Shown in pieces: positions 36,270 to 43,107 of a stretch of DNA of 43,107 bases (position 1 is the first letter of the stretch; the number at the start of each line of letters is the position of its first letter). The position numbers and the translations under genes were made by a program. Below the pieces are notes generated by a model. It was given only the letters and a program-made list of their open reading frames with translations. It ran no database searches and was not told the origin of the DNA. The DNA is from Alkalibacterium sp. (GTDB taxonomy: Bacteria > Bacillota > Bacilli > Lactobacillales > Carnobacteriaceae_A): NCBI GenBank assembly GCA_020832185.1, contig JAFIFE010000002.1:1-43107 (forward strand), given 5' to 3'.

Positions 36270-37394
36270 ATGCAGCTAACTAATAAAGAACGCCTGCGGT
36301 TAGCGTTTGAAGCTGTCGTAACTGCGGGGATAATCCTCCTGTGTTATTTTGCTGTATTCGAAATCGTCAGATGGGTAGTCATAACGTTTCCTGAAACGTT
36401 TGGAGAGTTCTGGATATTTGGGAATGTCTTCGAGGATATCCGTAATCAGGAGTTATGGGGACTGACCCCGCTTGTGTTTGTGTTTCTGATTATTGTAGCA
36501 GGTGTGGCTATCTACTGGAGATTGAAAAGACGGTATCATCAGTATGAGCTGCAGCATATTATCAAGGAACTGCATTACATTGCTCAGGGAAATTATACCC
36601 ACCGCATAAGAGGAAACTACAGTGGAGACATTGGCAAAGTCGTAGAGAGTATCCATGTGCTGGTTGACTCGACAGTAGAGGCAATGGAGGAAGAGCGGCG
36701 CATCGAACAAAGTAAAGACGAACTGATCACTAATGTCAGTCATGATATCCGCACGCCACTTACATCGATTATCGGATACCTTGGATTAATTGAAGAAAGA
36801 CGTTTCTCGTCTACGAATGAAGCAGCGAGTTATGTGCACACAGCATACAAGAAAGCGAAGCAGATGAAAGCACTTGTCGATGACCTGTTTGAATATACGA
36901 CAGTCAGGCAGACGACCACACCGCTGGATTACATCACATTTGATATGGTACAGCTGATTGAGCAGATGGCGATCGATTTTGATCTGGAGGCACGTAAAAA
37001 AGGAAGAGAAATCAAAACGAAGACGCCTCCGGAACCCATCATGATGCGAGGCGATACAGAAAAAATCGTTCGGGTATTTCATAACCTTCTATCTAATGCT
37101 TTGAAATATGGAAAAGGCGGGACACTCATTAGAATCGATGCGGCAAGGGTCGATGATGAAGTCGTTGTGTCGGTAAAAAATAATGGCGAAACGTTGCCGA
37201 GTGAAGCAATCGAGCAATTATTCGAACGCTTTTATCGAGCAGAAGCTTCTCGCTCTCAAGACACAGCAGGAACAGGGCTGGGACTGGCCATTGCCCAGAG
37301 TATTGTTGAGTTACACAAAGGAAGCATTACAGCTAATGTTGATAATGGATGGACCGTATTTACTGTCGTATTGCCGGTCAATCTCAGTGAGTAA
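36270..37394 (+). CDS. Sensor histidine kinase (VanS-like)
   Basis: A 374-residue membrane kinase. Two hydrophobic segments (about 13-38 and 65-88) enclose a short extracellular stretch of about 25 residues, too small for a large ligand domain, so it may sense the membrane or lipid II directly. A HAMP-like linker follows, then the H-box with His158 (NVSHDIRTPLTSI), N-box NLLSNALKYGKGG near 275, and G-box GTGLGLAIAQSIVELH near 335. GGAGGAC precedes the ATG. Forms a two-gene signalling unit with the preceding regulator and is closed by a terminator. Confidence 0.92.
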   Translation: MQLTNKERLRLAFEAVVTAGIILLCYFAVFEIVRWVVITFPETFGEFWIFGNVFEDIRNQELWGLTPLVFVFLIIVAGVAIYWRLKRRYHQYELQHIIKELHYIAQGNYTHRIRGNYSGDIGKVVESIHVLVDSTVEAMEEERRIEQSKDELITNVSHDIRTPLTSIIGYLGLIEERRFSSTNEAASYVHTAYKKAKQMKALVDDLFEYTTVRQTTTPLDYITFDMVQLIEQMAIDFDLEARKKGREIKTKTPPEPIMMRGDTEKIVRVFHNLLSNALKYGKGGTLIRIDAARVDDEVVVSVKNNGETLPSEAIEQLFERFYRAEASRSQDTAGTGLGLAIAQSIVELHKGSITANVDNGWTVFTVVLPVNLSE

Positions 37395-37401
37395 CGTCTG
37401 T

Positions 37402-37437
37402 AAGTGAAAGGAGCTGGGCTCTTTTCACTTTTTTTGT
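37402..37437 (+). terminator. Terminator of the two-component operon
   Basis: Stem AAGTGAAAGGAGC (37402-37414) and GCTCTTTTCACTT (37418-37430) with one G-U pair, loop TGG, seven T. Confidence 0.9.
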
Positions 37438-37596
37438 GCCTGACGTTTAATTTCATTTGAATGTCTAAAATATGAATTCTTATTAAAGACGGTTGTTTTT
37501 TTTAAGGTGAAAGAGTACCATAAGACATGTTGATTAAAACAACTTAAACAGAATCGATGCATAAATATGAAAATACTTGAATTAGGAGTTTATTAA

Positions 37597-38931
37597 ATGA
37601 TAACAATTGACTGGAAAAAAATGGTGACCACTTCTTTTATTGCAGCAGCAACAGTACCTGTAGCTTTATCTTATACTGTTTCAGCAGAAGAAACGGATAT
37701 GAATGAAAATGACTTTAATGTGGAAGCAGAATCGGCTGTCCTTATCGACTTTGAAACATCACAAATACTCTATAACCAGCAGGCGGAAGATCAGCGCGGC
37801 ATTGCCTCAATGACAAAAATGCTGGTCGAATACATCCTCTTTGAAGAAATCGAAGCAGGTAACTTAGACTGGGATACTGAAGTGGAAATCAGTGACTACG
37901 CTCATGCGGTCAGTCAGAACTACGCCTTGTCCAATGTGCCTCTTCACTTGAGTGGTACATACACTGTTCAGGAATTATACGAATCATTAGCTATTTATTC
38001 AGCGAATGGGTCTACGATCGCTTTGGCTGAAGAAATTGAAGGATCAGAAGCAGCGTTTGTTGATAGAATGAGAGAGTTAGTTGAATCATGGGGGATTACA
38101 GAATACCAGCTATATAATACAACGGGATTGAACAACTCATTCCTGGAAGGCAACCACTACCCTGGAAGCGAAGAAGACGATGAGAACGTGATGGCTGCCA
38201 GAGATATTGCATTAGTAGGGAAACGGTTGATTGAAGACTATCCTGAAGTGCTTGAGACTTCAAGTATCCCGACGAAGGTATTTAGAGAAGGCACATCAGA
38301 TGCCATCAACATGTTGAACTGGAACTGGATGCTGGAAGGCATGCTGCACGAACGCGCAGATGTTGATGGGTTGAAAACGGGGACTACTGGATTTGCAGGT
38401 GCGACCTTTACCGGTACGGCAGAATTAGAAGGCAGACGATTAATTTCTGTTGTGATGGGTGCAGGGGACGGATTCACAAACCGGGCTCAGCGTTTTGAAG
38501 AAACCTCGAAACTGTTCGACTATGGATTCGGTGAATTCGTACTTGAAACACTTATCGAAACTGAAATGGATTTGGGAGAGGAACATAACCTGACTGTTCG
38601 TAACGGACTGCAGGAAGAAGTTCCTTTAGTAACGACTGATTCTCTGGCATTTTATTTACCTGAGGGAACTGATTTAGACCGTTACGCTTATACATTTGTA
38701 CCTGATGAAGAGAAAGTCAATCAGAATGGCGAAGTAGAAGCACCAATATCTGTTGGTGAGAGTCTGGGACAATTAGTTATTGAGAACGCGGATGACTTTG
38801 AATTTCTGGAAGGCGAGGCTCCTGAGTCAGTTAATGTAGCAGCAGCTGAGTCGATCGAACGTGCCAACGTCTTTACAGTCTTTTCAACATGGTTGAGAGA
38901 ATTCTTCGGTGGACTGAGAGACCGTTTATAA
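37597..38931 (+). CDS. dacA: D-alanyl-D-alanine carboxypeptidase (PBP5 family)
   Basis: A 444-residue penicillin-binding protein that trims the terminal D-Ala of peptidoglycan stems outside the membrane. Signal peptide to about residue 31 (VSAEE). Active-site Ser71 in SMTK (Lys74), Ser135-Ala-Asn137 and Lys260-Thr-Gly complete the SxxK/SxN/KTG set. A PBP5 C-terminal beta domain follows from about 310, and the last helix (VFSTWLREFFGGLRDRL) is amphipathic, as in membrane-anchored PBP5. The mature enzyme is acidic. It lies directly behind the VanRS-like pair but has its own upstream region, so regulation by that pair is plausible, not shown. Confidence 0.94.
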   Translation: MITIDWKKMVTTSFIAAATVPVALSYTVSAEETDMNENDFNVEAESAVLIDFETSQILYNQQAEDQRGIASMTKMLVEYILFEEIEAGNLDWDTEVEISDYAHAVSQNYALSNVPLHLSGTYTVQELYESLAIYSANGSTIALAEEIEGSEAAFVDRMRELVESWGITEYQLYNTTGLNNSFLEGNHYPGSEEDDENVMAARDIALVGKRLIEDYPEVLETSSIPTKVFREGTSDAINMLNWNWMLEGMLHERADVDGLKTGTTGFAGATFTGTAELEGRRLISVVMGAGDGFTNRAQRFEETSKLFDYGFGEFVLETLIETEMDLGEEHNLTVRNGLQEEVPLVTTDSLAFYLPEGTDLDRYAYTFVPDEEKVNQNGEVEAPISVGESLGQLVIENADDFEFLEGEAPESVNVAAAESIERANVFTVFSTWLREFFGGLRDRL

Positions 38932-38945
38932 TCTGATAATTTAAG

Positions 38946-38975
38946 TTGACCTTTTGAAGTGAAGTAAGGTAGAAT
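38946..38975 (+). promoter_or_regulatory. serS promoter
   Basis: TTGACC (38946-38951), 18 bp, TAGAAT (38970-38975), directly before the T-box leader. Confidence 0.75.
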
Positions 38976-38981
38976 AAAGGC

Positions 38982-39237
38982 ACATGAATAAGACAAATAT
39001 GAGATGAACTAGTAGAGAGCACAGCAGTTTTAGAGAGTCAGTGGGTGGTGAAAACTGATACGGCTGTTCCTCGAATCCATCATCTTAAATAAATAATGAA
39101 GCATCCGCCCAAATTATTTCGGCACAGGCCGTTATCCTGATCGAGCGCAAAAAGAATGACTTCTTTTTGAAACTGGGTGGTACCGCGAAAAGCAGTCCTT
39201 TCGTCCCTATACTATAGGGGAAAGGCTGCTTTTTTTG
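38982..39237 (+). ncRNA. T-box leader of serS (serine specifier)
   Basis: T-box motif GGGTGGTACCGCG at 39175-39187. Stem I base AGATGA (39002-39007) pairs with TCATCT; AGTA (39011-39014) faces GAATCCA, putting the serine codon TCC (39076-39078) in the specifier loop. The terminator pairs AGCAGTCCTTTC (from 39191) with GAAAGGCTGCT, followed by seven T. Confidence 0.94.
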
Positions 39238-39275
39238 TACCTTAAAATATAATTAAAGAGAAAGAAGGAGAAAAA

Positions 39276-40556
39276 ATGATAGATATAAAACTGATTCGAA
39301 ATGAGTTTGAAGATGTAAAAGAAAGACTGCAGACGCGAGGAGTAAATCCTGAAGAGGTTAATAAGCTGAAAGAACTGGATGAAAAACGAAGAGAGCTGAT
39401 TCAAAAATCTGAATTATTGAAAAAAGAGCGTAATGATGCGACAGAACAGATTGCTCAAAAGAAACGCAACAAAGAAAACGCCGATGAAGCCATTGCTGCA
39501 ATGAAAAAGGTAGGGGCAGACATTAAAGCGATCGATACAGAGCTGGAAACGCTGGAAGAGCAGACGACGGCTATTGCTTCAGTTTTACCAAACCTGCCAC
39601 ACCCGTCTTTACCTGTGGGAGAAGATGAAGAAGCAAACGAAGAAGTTCGCAGATGGGGAGAAACACCCGTATTCGATTTTGAACCGAAGCCTCATTGGGA
39701 TCTAGGGGATGACCTTAAAATCCTGGATTTTGAAAGAGGTGCAAAAGTCGCACGCAGCCGTTTCTTGTACTATAAAGGCTTAGGGGCCAGACTGGAACGC
39801 GCGTTATATAACTTTATGCTTGACTTACACGTAACAGAACATGGCTATGAAGAAGTGATCCCTCCTTATCTGGCCAATGACGACGCAATGTATGGAACAG
39901 GACAATTTCCGAAATTCAAAGAAGATGTATTCCAGATTGACGGCCACCCGCTGACGTTGATCCCAACAGCTGAAGTACCGTTGACTAATTATTATCAGAA
40001 CGAAATATTAGATGAGAAAGATTTGCCTATTTACTTTACAGCGTTATCTCCATCATTCCGTTCTGAAGCAGGAAGCGCCGGACGCGATACAAGAGGCCTG
40101 ATCAGATTGCATCAGTTCAATAAAGTGGAAATGGTCAAATTTGCCAAACCGGAAGAGTCTTACGATGAACTTGAAAAAATGACAGCAAATGCGGAAGCGA
40201 TCCTTAAGAAACTGAACTTGCCTTATCGCGTCCTGCTCTTGTCAACAGGGGACACGGGATTCGCTGCGGCTAAGACCTACGATCTGGAAGTCTGGATCCC
40301 AACTCAGAACACTTATAGAGAAATAAGCTCTTGCTCAAATACAGAAGCGTTCCAGGCAAGAAGAGCGAAAATCAGATACCGACGAGAAGAAGATGGAAAG
40401 ATCGATTATGTTCATACACTTAATGGATCAGGATTAGCCATTGGAAGAACAGTAGCGGCTATCCTGGAAAACTACCAGCAAGCGGACGGCAGCATCAAAA
40501 TACCTGAAGTGTTGGTGCCATACATGGGTGGTTTAACAGAAATCACGAAAAAATAG
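39276..40556 (+). CDS. serS: Seryl-tRNA synthetase
   Basis: A 426-residue class II synthetase that charges tRNA-Ser and tRNA-Sec. The N-terminal coiled-coil arm (about 30-100, rich in Lys and Glu) reads the long variable arm. Motif 2 is [21 protein letters not shown] and motif 3 [31 protein letters not shown] belongs to the serine site. Length is normal. GAAGGAG lies before the ATG and the leader carries a serine T-box, so low tRNA-Ser charging should raise expression. Confidence 0.97.
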   Translation: MIDIKLIRNEFEDVKERLQTRGVNPEEVNKLKELDEKRRELIQKSELLKKERNDATEQIAQKKRNKENADEAIAAMKKVGADIKAIDTELETLEEQTTAIASVLPNLPHPSLPVGEDEEANEEVRRWGETPVFDFEPKPHWDLGDDLKILDFERGAKVARSRFLYYKGLGARLERALYNFMLDLHVTEHGYEEVIPPYLANDDAMYGTGQFPKFKEDVFQIDGHPLTLIPTAEVPLTNYYQNEILDEKDLPIYFTALSPSFRSEAGSAGRDTRGLIRLHQFNKVEMVKFAKPEESYDELEKMTANAEAILKKLNLPYRVLLLSTGDTGFAAAKTYDLEVWIPTQNTYREISSCSNTEAFQARRAKIRYRREEDGKIDYVHTLNGSGLAIGRTVAAILENYQQADGSIKIPEVLVPYMGGLTEITKK

Positions 40557-40600
40557 AACTTGGCTATACAAGGCTGAAAGTATAAATGAAAAGTGAAGAG

Positions 40601-40635
40601 AAGGATTTGTCTGTTCAGAGACAAGTCCTTTTTCT
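40601..40635 (+). terminator. serS terminator
   Basis: Stem AAGGATTTGTCT (40601-40612) and AGACAAGTCCTT (40619-40630), six-base loop, T-rich tail. Confidence 0.85.
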
Positions 40636-40724
40636 TTATTAGAATCAATTATATGATAAACTCAATAGTAGACAACGACACTTTTATGAAAATTAAACTA
40701 CGCGTTTAAGAAGGAGGAAGAACG

Positions 40725-41255
40725 ATGGCAGAGTCAGAAAAAGCTATATTCGCAGGGGGATGTTTCTGGTGCATGGTACAGCCCTTTGATGAGCAGCCTG
40801 GGATACAGTCAGTGGTATCTGGATACACTGGGGGACACGTAGAAAATCCGACTTACCGACAAGTGACTTCAGGAAAAACTGGACACACAGAAGCAGTTGA
40901 AATCACGTATGACCCGGAAATCGTTTCTTATAAAGACCTAGTAGAAATTTACTGGAGACAAACAGACCCGACAGATGCAGGAGGACAGTTTGCAGATAGA
41001 GGCGATTCATACAGGCCGGTCATTTTTTATAATACGCCCGAACAAAAAGAAATTGCAGAAACATCAAGAAAAGAACTGGATGAAAGTGGAAAATTCAAAC
41101 AGCCGATCGTTACTAAAATAGAAGAGGCAAAACCGTTCTACCCTGCAGAAGAGTATCATCAGGATTTTCATAAGAAAGAATCTGCCTATTATAAACGATA
41201 CAGTATAGGGTCAGGAAGAGCAGGGTTCATTTCCAAACATTGGGACGACGAGTAA
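40725..41255 (+). CDS. msrA: Peptide methionine sulfoxide reductase A
   Basis: A 176-residue enzyme that reduces methionine-S-sulfoxide in proteins. The catalytic GGCFWCM motif is near the start (Cys13, with Cys16), followed by [28 protein letters not shown] and the EEYHQDF segment. No MsrB domain is fused and the usual C-terminal resolving cysteine pair is absent, so recycling may use Cys16 or another thiol. AAGGAGG precedes the ATG. Single gene between serS and the tRNA operon. Confidence 0.95.
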   Translation: MAESEKAIFAGGCFWCMVQPFDEQPGIQSVVSGYTGGHVENPTYRQVTSGKTGHTEAVEITYDPEIVSYKDLVEIYWRQTDPTDAGGQFADRGDSYRPVIFYNTPEQKEIAETSRKELDESGKFKQPIVTKIEEAKPFYPAEEYHQDFHKKESAYYKRYSIGSGRAGFISKHWDDE

Positions 41256-41308
41256 CAGCGATAGGGAAGCGAAAGAATAGGTTCTTTTAATTATTTTTAC
41301 AAAAGTTG

Positions 41309-41337
41309 TTGACAAAAGGTCAATAACTTTGTATGAT
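41309..41337 (+). promoter_or_regulatory. Strong promoter of the 5S-tRNA operon
   Basis: TTGACA (41309-41314), exactly 17 bp, TATGAT (41332-41337), 35 bp before the 5S gene. A consensus-strength stable-RNA promoter. Confidence 0.9.
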
Positions 41338-41371
41338 ATAAGAGTTGCTGCAGTAACCTAACGCAACAAAC

Positions 41372-41490
41372 TGTATAGTGGCGATGGCGAGAAGGATCCA
41401 CCTGTTCCCATTTCGAACACAGCCGTTAAGCTTCTCAGCGCCGAGGATAGTGAAGGGTTTCCCTTTGTGAAAGCAGGACGTTGCTATGCA
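41372..41490 (+). rRNA. rrf: 5S ribosomal RNA
   Basis: The 119-nt sequence has the 5S landmarks GCGAGAAGGATCCACCTGTT, CGAACACAGCCGTTAAGCTTC and GTTTCCCTTTGTGA; TGTATAGTGG pairs with the 3' end TTGCTATGCA to close helix I. No 16S or 23S sequence precedes it: msrA ends only about 116 bp upstream and a promoter lies between. Confidence 0.95.
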
Positions 41491-41499
41491 GTTTATACA

Positions 41500-41572
41500 G
41501 GAGGTTTAGCTCAGTTGGGAGAGCATCTGCCTTACAAGCAGAGGGTCAGCGGTTCGAGCCCGTTAACCTCCA
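41500..41572 (+). tRNA. tRNA-Val (anticodon TAC)
   Basis: Acceptor GGAGGTT/AACCTCC, loop CTTACAA, discriminator A, no encoded CCA. First tRNA after the 5S gene. Confidence 0.97.
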
Positions 41573-41581
41573 TTGCTACAA

Positions 41582-41654
41582 GAGCCGTTAGCTCAGTTGG
41601 TAGAGCATCTGACTTTTAATCAGAGGGTCACAGGTTCGAATCCTGTACGGCTCA
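41582..41654 (+). tRNA. tRNA-Lys (anticodon TTT)
   Basis: Acceptor GAGCCGT/ACGGCTC, loop CTTTTAA, no encoded CCA. A hairpin (TATATAAGA-gcaa-TCTTATATA) fills the spacer behind it. Confidence 0.97.
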
Positions 41655-41677
41655 TATATAAGAGCAATCTTATATAT

Positions 41678-41759
41678 GCGGATGTGGCGGAATTGGCAGA
41701 CGCACTAGATTTAGGATCTAGCGCTTCACGGCGTGGGGGTTCAAGTCCCTCCATCCGCA
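41678..41759 (+). tRNA. tRNA-Leu (anticodon TAG)
   Basis: Class II tRNA, acceptor GCGGATG/CATCCGC, loop TTTAGGA, long variable arm, no encoded CCA. Confidence 0.96.
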
Positions 41760-41768
41760 TTGCAGTAA

Positions 41769-41841
41769 GCCGGCTTAGCTCAGTTGGTAGAGCAACTGAT
41801 TTGTAATCAGTGGGTCGAGGGTTCAAATCCTTTAGCCGGCA
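41769..41841 (+). tRNA. tRNA-Thr (anticodon TGT)
   Basis: Acceptor GCCGGCT/AGCCGGC, loop TTTGTAA, no encoded CCA. The following spacer holds hairpin GAGCAGA-gatgt-TCTGCTC. Confidence 0.97.
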
Positions 41842-41871
41842 TTTTAATGAGCAGAGATGTTCTGCTCTGAT

Positions 41872-41943
41872 GCGAAAGTAGTTCAGTGGTAGAACATCAC
41901 CTTGCCAAGGTGGGGGTCGCGGGTTCGAATCCCGTCTTTCGCT
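41872..41943 (+). tRNA. tRNA-Gly (anticodon GCC)
   Basis: Acceptor GCGAAAG/CTTTCGC, loop TTGCCAA, discriminator T, no encoded CCA. Confidence 0.96.
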
Positions 41944-41980
41944 TGGATTACCTTTACATAGTAAGCCATATCACACTCTT

Positions 41981-42066
41981 GCCGGGGTGGCGGAATTGGT
42001 AGACGCACAGGACTTAAAATCCTGCGGAGAGCATTCTCCGTGCCGGTTCGACTCCGGCCCTCGGTA
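41981..42066 (+). tRNA. tRNA-Leu (anticodon TAA)
   Basis: Class II tRNA, acceptor GCCGGGG with CCTCGGT (two G-U pairs), loop CTTAAAA, long variable arm, no encoded CCA. Confidence 0.95.
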
Positions 42067-42086
42067 TGTCACACGTTTTACATTAA

Positions 42087-42160
42087 GCACCCTTAGCTCA
42101 ATTGGATAGAGTACCTGACTACGAATCAGGCGGTTAGAGGTTCAAGTCCTCTAGGGTGCA
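42087..42160 (+). tRNA. tRNA-Arg (anticodon ACG)
   Basis: Acceptor GCACCCT/AGGGTGC, loop CTACGAA; the wobble A is expected to be edited to inosine. No encoded CCA. Confidence 0.96.
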
Positions 42161-42170
42161 CTTTTTATTT

Positions 42171-42244
42171 CGGGATGTAGCTCAGCTTGGTAGAGCACTT
42201 GGTTTGGGACCAAGGGGTCGCAGGTTCGAATCCTGTCATCCCGA
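42171..42244 (+). tRNA. tRNA-Pro (anticodon TGG)
   Basis: Acceptor CGGGATG/CATCCCG, loop TTTGGGA, no encoded CCA. Confidence 0.96.
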
Positions 42245-42257
42245 TTAGTAACAAAAT

Positions 42258-42331
42258 GGCGGTGTAGCTCAGCTGGCTAGAGCGTACGGTTCATACCCGT
42301 GAGGTCGTGGGTTCGACTCCCTCCGCCGCTA
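42258..42331 (+). tRNA. tRNA-Met, elongator (anticodon CAT)
   Basis: Acceptor GGCGGTG with CGCCGCT, loop TTCATAC. The sequence closely follows the Bacillus elongator tRNA-Met. A candidate sensor tRNA for the two Met T-boxes. No encoded CCA. Confidence 0.92.
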
Positions 42332-42351
42332 TTATATTTTTACGGATCCGA

Positions 42352-42425
42352 GGACCTTTAGCTCAGTTGGTTAGAGCAAACGGCTCATAACCGTTCGGTC
42401 GCAGGTTCGAGTCCTGCAAGGTCCA
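42352..42425 (+). tRNA. tRNA-Ile2 (anticodon CAT, lysidine-modified)
   Basis: Acceptor GGACCTT/AAGGTCC, loop CTCATAA. Despite the CAT anticodon it resembles Bacillus tRNA-Ile2, in which TilS converts C34 to lysidine to read AUA. No encoded CCA. Confidence 0.85.
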
Positions 42426-42429
42426 TTGT

Positions 42430-42494
42430 CATGGTTGTAGTTGCTTTAGCAACGTACAAACATGATACACTTGGATGCCAGTCCACAGTGTATC
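42430..42494 (+). ncRNA. Two-hairpin module A in the Ile2-fMet spacer
   Basis: Hairpin A1 (42430-42464): CATG, TTGTA, GTTGC, loop TTTA, GCAAC, TACAA, CATG. Hairpin A2 (42464-42494): GATACACT and AGTGTATC around a loop holding TTGGATGCCAGTCC (with stem end). A related module lies at 42594-42677. Function unknown. Confidence 0.6.
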
Positions 42495-42516
42495 CTTTAA
42501 GGTCTTTTAATATTAT

Positions 42517-42589
42517 CGCGGGGTAGAGCAGTTGGCAGCTCGTCGGGCTCATAACCCGGAGGTCGCAGGTTCAAGTCCTGCCCCCGCAA
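42517..42589 (+). tRNA. Initiator tRNA-fMet (anticodon CAT)
   Basis: C1/A72 mismatch at the acceptor end (CGCGGGG with CCCCGCA) and three G-C pairs next to loop CTCATAA are initiator hallmarks. No encoded CCA. Confidence 0.95.
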
Positions 42590-42593
42590 TTTG

Positions 42594-42677
42594 CTCTAGC
42601 TGTCGTTTCTTTAGAAACATACAGATAGAGTATGCGTAACGAAGTGTAGCTCATTTGGGTTGCAGTCCGAAATGCAA
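42594..42677 (+). ncRNA. Two-hairpin module B in the fMet-Asp spacer
   Basis: Hairpin B1 (42594-42630): CTCTA, CTGT, GTTTC, loop TTTA, GAAAC, ACAG, TAGAG. Hairpin B2 at 42652-42674 (CATTT/AAATG) encloses TTGGGTTGCAGTCC, 11 of 14 bases identical to module A; TTGCA/TGCAA (42660-42677) is an alternative fold. Function unknown. Confidence 0.55.
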
Positions 42678-42704
42678 AGAATAATATGGTTTTCGCAAAA
42701 GTGA

Positions 42705-42777
42705 GGTCCCGTAGTGTAGCGGTTATCACGCCTGCCTGTCACGCAGGAGATCGCGGGTTCGAATCCCGTCGGGACCG
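42705..42777 (+). tRNA. tRNA-Asp (anticodon GTC)
   Basis: Acceptor GGTCCCG/CGGGACC, loop CTGTCAC, discriminator G, no encoded CCA. Confidence 0.97.
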
Positions 42778-42782
42778 TTTTT

Positions 42783-42853
42783 GCGGGTGTAGTTTAGTGG
42801 TAAAACCCCAGCCTTCCAAGCTGATGTCGGGAGTTCGATTCTCCTCACCCGCT
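42783..42853 (+). tRNA. tRNA-Gly (anticodon TCC)
   Basis: Acceptor GCGGGTG/CACCCGC, loop CTTCCAA, discriminator T, no encoded CCA. Confidence 0.96.
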
Positions 42854-42887
42854 TTATACTTAAAATAAATAGTATATCCTGATTTCA

Positions 42888-42961
<74 letters not shown>

Positions 42962-42970
42962 TTATATTCA

Positions 42971-43042
42971 GGCCCCTTGGTCAAGCGGTTAAGACACCGC
43001 CCTTTCACGGCGGTAACACGGGTTCGAATCCCGTAGGGGTCA
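42971..43042 (+). tRNA. tRNA-Glu (anticodon TTC)
   Basis: Acceptor GGCCCCT with AGGGGTC, loop CTTTCAC, no encoded CCA. Confidence 0.96.
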
Positions 43043-43065
43043 TAATAACTGAATAGTTATTTAGC

Positions 43066-43107
43066 GGAGGATTACCCAAGTCCGGCTTAAGGGAACGGTC
43101 TTGAAAA
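43066..43107 (+). tRNA. tRNA-Ser (anticodon TGA), cut by the window edge
   Basis: Acceptor 5' strand GGAGGAT, D-arm and anticodon loop CTTGAAAA with TGA are present; the variable arm and 3' half lie outside. Confidence 0.85.

Noticed and set aside
35568-38931. Vancomycin-resistance operon
   Set aside because: Regulator and kinase resemble VanRS, but vanH, vanA and vanX are missing.
41272-41292. Terminator after msrA
   Set aside because: AAAGAA/TTCTTT forms only a weak AT stem.
41573-41826. Open frames on both strands over the tRNA cluster
   Set aside because: They overlap well-defined tRNA genes; frames of this sort are frequent mis-annotations.
42686-42868. 60-codon open frame on the plus strand
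   Set aside because: It runs through tRNA-Asp and tRNA-Gly and has no coding support.

Overview
The window reads as chromosome of a low-GC Gram-positive bacterium of the order Lactobacillales. Alkalibacterium or a close Carnobacteriaceae relative is my best guess. The inference rests on strong Shine-Dalgarno sites, T-box leaders, a CopY-type copper operon, and two osmoprotectant importers. It also rests on a very large secreted GH10 xylanase whose module order (three CBM22-like modules, GH10, CBM9) I recall from alkaliphilic Alkalibacterium xylanases. No species assignment is proven from sequence alone.

Layout. 1-2520 is accessory: a small secreted protein of unknown function behind two near-perfect palindromes, then an IS110-family element whose long upstream non-coding end is a candidate bridge RNA. 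2576-4027 is an isolated, divergent MurE-like ligase. 4098-7383 is a copY-copA-copZ copper-export operon with two cop boxes. A group II intron of class C type (about 7387-9238) sits directly behind the copZ terminator. 9394-12534 holds an unrecognised 366-residue protein, pyroglutamyl peptidase and a cation/proton antiporter. 12553-17134 is a methionine-uptake operon, metN-metI-metQ, behind two tandem T-box leaders. It ends with an M20 amidohydrolase gene broken by one in-frame TAA.

17219-23733 is an osmoprotectant island: opuAA-AB-AC (glycine betaine) on the minus strand and, divergently, ehuB-C-D-A (ectoine/hydroxyectoine) on the plus strand, separated by about 470 bp that contain an 18-bp inverted repeat. 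23780-25119 is a MerR-type regulator divergent from a small membrane protein, with a textbook 19-bp-spacer MerR promoter. 25182-27568 holds housekeeping and small genes (tag, a VOC protein, a DUF1659/DUF2922 pair, yidD, a thioredoxin-like protein). 27648-31751 is the xylanase behind a perfect XylR-type operator. 32091-35449 holds an intact M20 amidohydrolase, a small unknown and a RocB-like peptidase. 35568-38931 is a VanRS-like two-component pair followed by a D,D-carboxypeptidase. 38946-40556 is a serine T-box and serS, followed by msrA.

41309-43107 is a strongly promoted operon of a lone 5S rRNA and at least 16 tRNAs (the last cut by the window edge), with no 16S or 23S gene in front. None of the 15 complete tRNA genes encodes the 3' CCA. 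Two spacers flanking the initiator tRNA carry related two-hairpin modules with compensatory base changes. This is the best candidate here for an undescribed RNA element.

Together the window links osmotic adaptation, amino-acid economy under tRNA-sensing control, copper homeostasis, xylan use and cell-wall maintenance, with two mobile elements of RNA-guided or ribozyme type.
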